Both the position numbers and the translations under genes were made by a program. A stretch of 12,911 nucleotides of DNA, from the NCBI GenBank assembly GCA_005880175.1, contig VBJR01000033.1, forward strand, positions 1 through 12,911. The letters are read 5' to 3'. This DNA is from Chloroflexota bacterium (lineage in GTDB: Bacteria > Chloroflexota > Dormibacteria > Dormibacterales > Dormibacteraceae). The notes under the pieces are model-generated. The model was not told where the DNA came from. It did no database searches and saw only the letters and a program-made list of their open reading frames with translations. Positions 7,916-12,911 of this stretch are shown here, piece by piece; positions within the stretch are counted from its first letter, which is position 1; each line of letters begins with the position of its first letter.

Positions 7916-7953
7916 GCCGCGCGCCACCGCTGAAGCCACGCGGGCCGGAGCGC

Positions 7954-7988
7954 AGCGTGAGCCGGCGCCCGGGGCGCCGGCTCGCGCT
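7954..7988 (-). terminator. Strong GC-rich hairpin after acetyl-CoA synthetase
   Basis: AGCGTGAGCCGGCGCC (7954-7969) pairs with GGCGCCGGCTCGCGCT (7973-7988) around a 3-nt loop. Eleven inner base pairs are perfect, followed by one mismatch (C/A on the minus-strand RNA) and four more pairs. It begins 16 nt beyond the synthetase stop codon. There is no U tract, but GC-rich hairpins without one are common at gene ends in high-GC bacteria. It probably ends the transporter-synthetase transcript. Confidence 0.65.
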
Positions 7989-8004
7989 CGTTTCCGGTCC
8001 GGGT

Positions 8005-9987
8005 CTACTCCTCGCCCGCCGCGGCCAGCTCCCGGCCGCGCCTGGCGAGCTCGTCCACGACGGTGGGGTCGGCCAGCGTCGTGGTGTCACCGAGCGCCCG
8101 GTTCTCCGCGACGTCGCGGAGCAGCCGGCGCATGATCTTGCCCGAGCGGGTCTTGGGCAGCTCGGGCGTGAACACGATGTTGGCGGGAGCCGCGAACCGG
8201 CCGATCTTGCGGCCGACGTGGTCGCGCAGCTCCTTGAGGCGCTCCGGCGATCCGCCGTCGCTCCCCTTGAGCGTGACGTAGGCGACGATGGCCTGGCCGG
8301 TCGTGGCGTCGGCGCGGCCGCACACCGCCGCCTCGGCCACGCTCGGATGGTCCACCAGCGCGGACTCCACCTCGATGGTGGAGATGCGGTGGCCGGAGAC
8401 GTTCATCACGTCGTCCACCCGGCCGAGCAGCCAGAAGTCGCCGTCCTCGTCCACGCGGGCGCCGTCGCCCGCGAAGTAGTAGCCCGGGAATCGGCTCCAG
8501 TACGTCTGCACGTACCGGTCGTGGTCCTTGTACAGACCGCGCAGCATGGCCGGCCACGGCCGCTTCAGCACGAGGTAGCCGGCCCCGCCGGGGCCGACCT
8601 CCTCGGCGCGGTCGTTGTACACGGTCGCCTCGACGCCGGGGAACGGCTTCGTCGCCGAGCCCGGCTTGAGCGTGGTGAGGCCGGGCAGCGGCGTGATCAG
8701 GATCATGCCGGTCTCGGTCTGCCACCACGTGTCCACGACGGGGATCCGGTTGCCGCCGATGTGCTCGCGGTACCAGACCCACGCCTCGGGATTGATCGGT
8801 TCCCCCACCGAGCCGAGCAGCCGCAGCGTGCTGAGGTCGTGCCGCTGCGCGTACTCCGGGCCCCACTTCATGTGCGTGCGGATCGCGGTGGGCGAGGTGT
8901 ACAGGATGTCGACCTCGTACCGCTCGACGATGTCCCACCACCGGTCCTTGTCGGGGAAGTCGGGCGTCCCCTCGTAGATGACGCCCGTCGTCCCGTTGCA
9001 GAGCGGCCCGTAGACGATGTAGCTGTGCCCCGTCACCCATCCGATGTCGGCGGCGCACCAGTACACCGAGTCCGGCTTGACGTCGAAGATGTAGTGGTGG
9101 GTGGTCGACGTGCCGACCAGGTACCCACCCGTCGTGTGCACGATCGCCTTGGGCTTCGCGGTGGTGCCGCTGGAGTACAGGAGGTACAGCAGGTCCTCCG
9201 AGTCCATCGGCTCGCACGGGCAGCTGGCGGGGTCGTCGCTGACCCCCTCCAGGAGCTCGTGCCACCACACGTCGCGGCCCTCGCTCATGGCCACGTCGCC
9301 GCCGGTCCGCCGCGCGACGACGCAGTGCTCGACGGCCGGCGACTGCGCCAGCGCGCCGTCCGAGGTCTTCTTGAGCGGCACGCGGTTGCCGCGGCGCCAG
9401 CCCTCGTCCTGGGTGATGAGGACCTTGCACTCCATGTCGTTGAGGCGGCCCTGGAGCGAGTCGGCGCTGAAGCCGCCGAACACGACGGTGTGCGGCGCGC
9501 CGAGCCGGGTGCACGCGAGCATCGCCACAGGCAGCTCCGGGATCATGCCCATGTAGATGCCGACCGGCGTGCCCTTGCCGACGCCCAGCTTCTTCAGCCC
9601 GTTGGCGAACCGGGTGACGTCGCGCTGCAGCTCCGCGAACGTGATCGCCCGCCGGTCGCCGTCCGGCTCTCCTTCCCAGTAGTAGGCGACCCGGTCGCCG
9701 TTGCCGGCCTCGACGTGCCGGTCCACGCAGTTGTAGCAGACGTTCAGGCGGCCGCCCAGGAACCACTTGGCGTAGGGCAGGTTCCACTCCAGGACCTGAT
9801 CGAACGGCTTGAACCACGAGACGCGGTTCTCCGCCTGCTCGCGCCAGAAGCCCTCCAGGTCCTCCGCCCGCTCGTAGAGGTCGGCCTGGGCGTTGGCCTG
9901 CCCGGTGAACTCTGCCGGGGGCGGGTACCGGCGCTCCTCGAGGAAGAGGGTCTCGATCGCGTGCCCAGGGGTGGGTTCTGAAGACAT
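8005..9987 (-). CDS. acs: Acetyl-CoA synthetase (AMP-forming)
   Basis: It converts acetate, ATP and CoA to acetyl-CoA, AMP and PPi through acetyl-adenylate in the cytoplasm. The 660-residue length is normal for Acs. Motifs in order: an N-terminal Acs domain with W-x-x-x-A region and FLGGRLNVCYNCVDRH (76-91), phosphate loop YSSGTTAKPKAIVHTTGG (271-288), adenylate pocket DTWWQTETG (419-427), hinge region DGDFWLLGRVDDVMNVSGHR (515-534), and PKTRSGKIMRR (611-621) with K617, the lysine acetylated by Pat-type regulators in known homologues. The start is ATG at 9987, with TAGGAG (plus-strand 9995-10000) 7 nt upstream. It lies 40 nt after the acetate transporter on the same strand, so the two are very likely co-transcribed for acetate scavenging. 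In the phosphate loop, Ala replaces Gly at 277 and 281. A propionyl-CoA synthetase is less likely given the WWQTETG pocket. Confidence 0.96.
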   Translation of the reverse strand: MSSEPTPGHAIETLFLEERRYPPPAEFTGQANAQADLYERAEDLEGFWREQAENRVSWFKPFDQVLEWNLPYAKWFLGGRLNVCYNCVDRHVEAGNGDRVAYYWEGEPDGDRRAITFAELQRDVTRFANGLKKLGVGKGTPVGIYMGMIPELPVAMLACTRLGAPHTVVFGGFSADSLQGRLNDMECKVLITQDEGWRRGNRVPLKKTSDGALAQSPAVEHCVVARRTGGDVAMSEGRDVWWHELLEGVSDDPASCPCEPMDSEDLLYLLYSSGTTAKPKAIVHTTGGYLVGTSTTHHYIFDVKPDSVYWCAADIGWVTGHSYIVYGPLCNGTTGVIYEGTPDFPDKDRWWDIVERYEVDILYTSPTAIRTHMKWGPEYAQRHDLSTLRLLGSVGEPINPEAWVWYREHIGGNRIPVVDTWWQTETGMILITPLPGLTTLKPGSATKPFPGVEATVYNDRAEEVGPGGAGYLVLKRPWPAMLRGLYKDHDRYVQTYWSRFPGYYFAGDGARVDEDGDFWLLGRVDDVMNVSGHRISTIEVESALVDHPSVAEAAVCGRADATTGQAIVAYVTLKGSDGGSPERLKELRDHVGRKIGRFAAPANIVFTPELPKTRSGKIMRRLLRDVAENRALGDTTTLADPTVVDELARRGRELAAAGEE

Positions 9988-10027
9988 GGGCGAACTCCTA
10001 CAGCGACTTGTCCGTTGTGAGGCTAGC

Positions 10028-10663
10028 CTACGCCTCGACCGGGCTGGTCGCGGCGGCGCCGTCGCCCCACAGCGGACCGCCCACCGGCAGCACGGGACGG
10101 CCCGCCATGCCGTTGATCACGCCCGCCGCCGACGTGTACCAGGCCACGACCGCTGTCACCAGGCCGACGATGCCGCCGATCTGGACCAGGCCGCTGCCCG
10201 GCGCGTTGCCGGCGAAGTTGCCGATGAACAGCAGGATCTCGGTGACCTCCAGGGTCAGGAAGACCAGGAACACGGCCATGTTGATCCGGGACGACCAGGC
10301 CAGCATGTACGTGTTGAAGATCGCGAACGCGAGCAGGATCCAGCCCAGCGACTGGCCCAGCTCCGGGACGGTGAGCTTGCCGGTCAGCAGCAGCGTGATG
10401 AGCACGCCGACGCCCAGCCAGAAGCCGCCGTACGTCGAGAACGCTGTGGCCCCGAACACGTTGCGGTTGCGGAACTCCCACATGCCCGCCGCGAACTGGG
10501 CGAGGCCGCCGTAGAAGAACGCGAAGCCGAGCACCGCCTGGACCGGCGCGGTGGTCAGCCCGAACGCGTTCGTGCCGCTCAGGATGAACGTGGTGAGCGC
10601 GAAGGCGGCGAGTCCGAGCGGGGCCGGGTCCGCCACCGAGAGCGCGGGACGCTCTTCAGCCAT
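10028..10663 (-). CDS. satP: Acetate/succinate transporter, GPR1/FUN34/YaaH (SatP) family
   Basis: A 211-residue inner-membrane protein with about six hydrophobic helices (near 16-33, 41-60, 78-95, 103-122, 129-151 and 162-181). It starts with the family hallmark close to N-P-[AV]-P-[LF]-G-L, here ADPAPLGLAAFALTTF (11-26), and has GFAFFYGGLAQFAAGMWEF (46-64) and FSTYGGFW (75-82), all typical of the AceTr family. Members take up acetate, and in some cases succinate, with protons. The start is ATG at 10663, with AAGGAGG (plus-strand 10672-10678) 8 nt upstream. It is the first gene of an operon with acetyl-CoA synthetase, so uptake and activation of acetate are joined. The first residue of the hallmark is Asp rather than Asn. 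The family call is firm; exact substrate is inferred from the acs neighbour. Confidence 0.93.
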   Translation of the reverse strand: MAEERPALSVADPAPLGLAAFALTTFILSGTNAFGLTTAPVQAVLGFAFFYGGLAQFAAGMWEFRNRNVFGATAFSTYGGFWLGVGVLITLLLTGKLTVPELGQSLGWILLAFAIFNTYMLAWSSRINMAVFLVFLTLEVTEILLFIGNFAGNAPGSGLVQIGGIVGLVTAVVAWYTSAAGVINGMAGRPVLPVGGPLWGDGAAATSPVEA

Positions 10664-10700
10664 TCCAATCTCCTCCTTACCGGTTGCCGACTGGCGGCCC

Positions 10701-10726
10701 GCCCGTGTCCATTCCCCCGGACGGGC
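10701..10726 (-). promoter_or_regulatory. Stem-loop in the leader of the acetate transporter gene
   Basis: On the minus strand GCCCGTCC, an 8-nt loop GGGGGAAT and GGACACGGGC can form an 8-bp stem with a 2-nt bulge. It lies 38-63 nt upstream of the transporter ATG and does not cover the Shine-Dalgarno. A role in mRNA stability or control is possible; chance folding in GC-rich DNA is also possible. Confidence 0.3.
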
Positions 10727-10735
10727 CCTGTTCCA

Positions 10736-10764
10736 GTGATACGCCGCATCGCTCGCGGCCGGTA
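10736..10764 (-). promoter_or_regulatory. Possible activator-dependent promoter of satP-acs
   Basis: On the minus strand TACCGG (10764-10759), 17 nt and TATCAC (10741-10736). Both hexamers are weak, as for a promoter that needs an activator. A start near 10729 would put the three phased repeats at about -48, -69 and -90, on one face of the helix. Motif-based only. Confidence 0.3.
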
Positions 10765-10792
10765 GACCGCGGCGTCGAACGGTCGATATGAC
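10763..10792 (+). promoter_or_regulatory. Possible promoter of the histidine kinase operon
   Basis: TAGACC (10763-10768), 18 nt and TATGAC (10787-10792), each matching 4 of 6 consensus bases. The first repeat lies in the spacer and the second lies near the predicted start (about 10799), so a regulator bound there could repress this promoter. Confidence 0.25.
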
Positions 10793-10824
10793 GCGCCGAG
10801 CGGCGCCATGCGCCCGCCGAGCGG
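10773..10824 (-). promoter_or_regulatory. Three 21-bp-phased direct repeats, putative LytTR operator
   Basis: On the plus strand CGTCGAACGG (10773-10782), CGCCGAGCGG (10794-10803) and CGCCGAGCGG (10815-10824) start exactly 21 bp apart; two are identical and the third differs at two bases. Read on the minus strand the cores are ACCGTTCGA, GCCGCTCGG and ACCGCTCGG. They match the known LytTR consensus [TA][AC][CA]GTTN[AG][TG] at 8, 7 and 8 of 9 positions. LytTR regulators bind direct repeats about two helical turns apart, and a LytTR regulator is encoded next door. Confidence 0.6.
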
Positions 10825-10867
10825 TGAGGAGTTGCCGTGCGGTGCCTGTTGCGGAATCATCAGCGGC

Positions 10868-12109
10868 ATGAGTTGGGAGGCCGCGCTGGCCGCGCAGGTC
10901 GTCCTCACCGCCCTGGCCGCGCTGTTCGTCTACCTGCTGCTGCGCCGCCAGCGGCGGGGTTTCGGCACCCTGGAGGAGCGGGCGACGCTGCGCACGCTGG
11001 CGTTCGCCACCGCGACGCTGCGCAGCCTGCGCGGCGGGCTGGACGCGGCCAACGCGAACCGGGTGCTGGCCGAGGTGGCCGAGCAGGCGGGGGCGGCGGC
11101 CGTGGCCCTGTACGACCAGCAGGGCCTGCTCGGGTTCCACCCGGTGTCGGCGGGGCCGGCCGAGAGCCACCGCCTCCACGCCGGCATCGAGGCGCCCGCC
11201 GTGCTGGACGCGCTGGCGGCCCGCCGCCTCAAGCTGGTCCACGTGCACCCCGGCCGGCACTCCCCGCCGCCCGCGGGCGTGGCGTCTCCCGCGCTGGCCG
11301 GCGACCCCGCCGCCTGCGAGCTGCGGTCCGGCGTCGTGGCGCCGCTGGTCGTCGGGGACCGGGCGGTGGCGGCGCTGGTCACGTACCACGTCCAGACGCC
11401 GGGGCCGGCGGCGCTCCGCATCGCCGCCGACCTGGCCGAGCTGCTGGCCACGCAGCTGCGCCTGCACGAGGCCGAGCGGCAGCGGGTGGCGCTGGCGCGC
11501 AGCGAGCTGCGGACGCTGCGCGCGCAGATCTCGCCGCATTTCATCTACAACACCCTCAACACGATCGCCGCGTTCATCCGCACCGAGCCCGACCGAGCCC
11601 GCGAGCTGCTGCTGGAGTTCGCCGACTTCACGCGCCGCGCGTTCCGCGCGCCCCAGGGCGAGTTCGCGACGCTGGCGGACGAGCTGATCTACGTGCGGCA
11701 GTACCTGCAGCTGGAGCAGGCCCGGCTGGGCGACCGGCTGCGCATCCGGCTCAATGTGGAGCCCGAGGTGCTGAACGCGACCGTGCCGACGCTGCTGGTC
11801 CAGCCGCTGGTGGAGAACGCGGTCAAGCACGGCGTGGAGACGGCGCACGAGGGCGGCGTCGTCACGATCCGGGTCGAGGACCAGGACGACGAGTGCCTGA
11901 TCGTGGTCCACGACGACGGCGCCGGGTTCCCGCCCGAGCTGGCCGGGCCGGGAGCGACGCAGGGCCACGGGGCGCTGGCCAACATCGACCGCCGCCTGCG
12001 CCAGGTGTTCGGCTCCGCCTACGGCCTGGTGATCGAGTCGCGCCCGGGCGCCGGCACCACCGTGCAGGTGCGGGTGCCGAAGTACCGCCCGGGCGTGCGC
12101 GCGTCGTGA
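10868..12109 (+). CDS. LytS-type sensor histidine kinase with GAF domain
   Basis: A 413-residue kinase. One membrane helix (about 5-25) is followed by a linker, a GAF-like domain (about 60-195), a His_kinase domain with QISPHFIYNTLNTI (220-233) and phospho-acceptor H224, and a HATPase_c domain with N box VENAVKHG (315-322), DDGAGF (349-354) and QGHGALANIDRRL (365-377). It ends in VRVPKY. This is the LytS/YehU class, but with one helix and GAF in place of the multi-helix 5TMR sensor. ATG at 10868 was chosen because the membrane helix follows at once; ATG at 10808 is in frame but lies between two operator repeats and adds 20 residues lacking domain features. The Shine-Dalgarno is weak. Its stop overlaps the regulator GTG, so it is the cognate kinase. 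The GAF ligand is unknown; acetate or a related metabolite is an inference from satP-acs. Confidence 0.92.
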   Translation: MSWEAALAAQVVLTALAALFVYLLLRRQRRGFGTLEERATLRTLAFATATLRSLRGGLDAANANRVLAEVAEQAGAAAVALYDQQGLLGFHPVSAGPAESHRLHAGIEAPAVLDALAARRLKLVHVHPGRHSPPPAGVASPALAGDPAACELRSGVVAPLVVGDRAVAALVTYHVQTPGPAALRIAADLAELLATQLRLHEAERQRVALARSELRTLRAQISPHFIYNTLNTIAAFIRTEPDRARELLLEFADFTRRAFRAPQGEFATLADELIYVRQYLQLEQARLGDRLRIRLNVEPEVLNATVPTLLVQPLVENAVKHGVETAHEGGVVTIRVEDQDDECLIVVHDDGAGFPPELAGPGATQGHGALANIDRRLRQVFGSAYGLVIESRPGAGTTVQVRVPKYRPGVRAS

Positions 12110-12849
12110 GCGCCGAGCGGATCTCCGTCCTGGTCGTCGACGACGAGGCGCCCGCGCGGGACGAGCTCGCGTTCCTGCTCCAGCAGCAGGAGCTGACCGC
12201 GCGGGTCGCCCAGGCGGCCAGCGCCACCGCCTGCCTGGCGATGCTGGCCCGGGGCGGCGTGGACGCGGTGTTCCTCGACGTGCGCATGCCCAACCTGGAC
12301 GGCCTGGCGCTGGCGCGGCTGATCGGGCAGATGGCGCGGCCGCCCCAGGTCGTCTTCGTGACCGCGTACGAGGACCACGCCGTGGAGGCGTTCGGCCTGG
12401 ACGCCGTGGACTACCTGATGAAGCCCGTCCGCCCCGAGCGGCTCGGCGTGACGATGCAGCGGCTGGCGCGGGCCCGGGCCGCCTCCACGGCCGGGCCGCC
12501 GGCCGCCACGCCGCTGGGCGACCGGATCGCCGTCAGCGCCCGCGGCCAGATCCGCCTGCTGCCCGCGGCCGAGATCCGGGTCGCGGTCGCCGACGGCGAG
12601 GGAGTGACCGTCCGCACCGCCGAGGGCCGGTACCACGTCCGGCACACGCTGCACGAGCTGGAGGAGCGGCTGGAGCCCCACGGGTTCCTCCGCGTGCACC
12701 GGGCGTACCTGGTCAACCTCAACCACGTGTCCAGCATCGACAGCTTCTTCAACGGCACCTACCTGCTCAAGCTGGCGGGCATCGCGGACCTGACCGTCCC
12801 CGTCTCCCGCCGCCACGCCGCCGACCTGCGGGCGGCGATCAGGCTCTGA
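12106..12849 (+). CDS. LytTR-family response regulator
   Basis: A 247-residue cytoplasmic transcription regulator. The receiver domain (about 6-122) has acidic pocket D12-D13, phospho-acceptor D58 in FLDVRMPNLDG (56-66), T86 and K106 in DYLMKPV (102-108). The C-terminal LytTR DNA-binding domain (about 143-245) has the hallmark HGFLRVHRAYLVNLNHV (192-208) and ends with VPVSRRHAADLR (231-242). The GTG start at 12106 overlaps the kinase stop (GTGA), so translation is coupled. The receiver-frame reading continues open far upstream, but that part is a shadow of the kinase gene. LytTR proteins bind 9-bp direct repeats two turns apart, matching the repeat set upstream of the kinase gene. Control of satP-acs and of its own operon is inferred. 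Confidence 0.95.
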   Translation: MSAERISVLVVDDEAPARDELAFLLQQQELTARVAQAASATACLAMLARGGVDAVFLDVRMPNLDGLALARLIGQMARPPQVVFVTAYEDHAVEAFGLDAVDYLMKPVRPERLGVTMQRLARARAASTAGPPAATPLGDRIAVSARGQIRLLPAAEIRVAVADGEGVTVRTAEGRYHVRHTLHELEERLEPHGFLRVHRAYLVNLNHVSSIDSFFNGTYLLKLAGIADLTVPVSRRHAADLRAAIRL

Positions 12850-12911
12850 TGGCGCTGGAGAAGCAGATCCCCGCCGGCGAGCTGCGAGAGCTCGAGGAGC
12901 AGACGCCGGTG
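12849..12911 (+). CDS. Start of a third gene in the LytS-LytTR operon (cut by window edge)
   Basis: ATG at 12849 overlaps the regulator stop as TGATG. The frame stays open for all 21 codons to the window edge and begins MALEKQIPAGELRELEEQ. This is hydrophilic and acidic and I do not recognise it. Strong translational coupling says it belongs to the kinase-regulator operon. In other actinobacteria such operons often continue into a DUF485 protein and a cation-acetate symporter; whether this is such a gene cannot be told from 21 residues. Confidence 0.55.
   Translation, partial: MALEKQIPAGELRELEEQTPV

Noticed and set aside
4403..7939. A single 1178-codon minus-strand frame that could be read as a fused double ABC protein
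   Set aside because: Only its C-terminal 559 codons look like an ABC transporter. Its N-terminal part is the shadow of subunit 1, which sits in another frame and ends in an ATGA overlap.
7957..9981. A 674-codon plus-strand frame opposite acs
   Set aside because: Biased composition (Val, Arg, His, Asp) without recognisable domains; acs on the minus strand is unambiguous.
10773..10824. The repeats read as a short CRISPR array or replication iterons
   Set aside because: Units are only 10 bp with 11-bp gaps, there are three of them, and no cas or rep gene is near; a regulator-binding site fits better.
10028..11968. A long minus-strand frame reading through the kinase gene into satP
   Set aside because: Only the last 211 codons form a membrane protein with the transporter hallmark, and a strong ribosome site at 10672-10678 marks the true start at 10663.
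10837..12849. A 670-codon frame with GTG start at 10837 and a GAGGAG just upstream, which would fuse a long N-terminus to the response regulator
   Set aside because: Its first 423 codons are Arg/Gly-rich shadow of the kinase gene. The receiver domain begins right at GTG 12106, which overlaps the kinase stop.

Overview
The window is about 12.9 kb of very GC-rich, gene-dense DNA with ATG/GTG starts, 4-nt stop/start overlaps and Shine-Dalgarno sites of the AGGAG type. This style, the heterodimeric ABC exporter pair and the LytS/LytTR pair suggest a high-GC Actinomycetota-like chromosome; no marker gene fixes the taxon. No RNA gene, CRISPR array, IS element or attachment site was seen, and no gene-free stretch exceeds about 205 bases.

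Region 1 (1-3140, minus strand) is a glycan or glycolipid assembly operon. In transcription order it holds a membrane-bound initiating sugar-phosphate transferase, a 707-residue protein made of two consecutive GT-B glycosyltransferase units, and the N-terminal part of a DegT/DnrJ/EryC1/StrS-type sugar aminotransferase that runs off the left edge. A flavin-dependent oxidoreductase (3164-4336, plus) is transcribed divergently from it, only 23 bases away, with promoter-like elements that appear to overlap head-on.

Region 2 (4403-7851, minus) is a translationally coupled pair of ABC exporter half-transporters. The signature motif of the first and the Walker B glutamate of the second are both altered, as expected for a heterodimer with one degenerate and one consensus ATP site. 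It is convergent with the oxidoreductase.

Region 3 (8005-12911) looks like a regulated acetate-utilisation module. A SatP/YaaH-type acetate transporter and acetyl-CoA synthetase form one minus-strand operon that ends in a strong GC hairpin. Divergent from it, across a 204-base intergenic region, lie a GAF-containing LytS-type histidine kinase and a LytTR response regulator, followed by the first 21 codons of a coupled third gene.

The most notable signal is in that intergenic region: three direct copies of a 10-bp motif exactly 21 bp apart (10773-10824). Read on the minus strand they resemble the LytTR-domain recognition sequence. They sit just upstream of a possible transporter promoter and overlap a possible kinase promoter. 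This suggests, without proving, that the LytTR regulator controls acetate uptake and activation and also its own operon.
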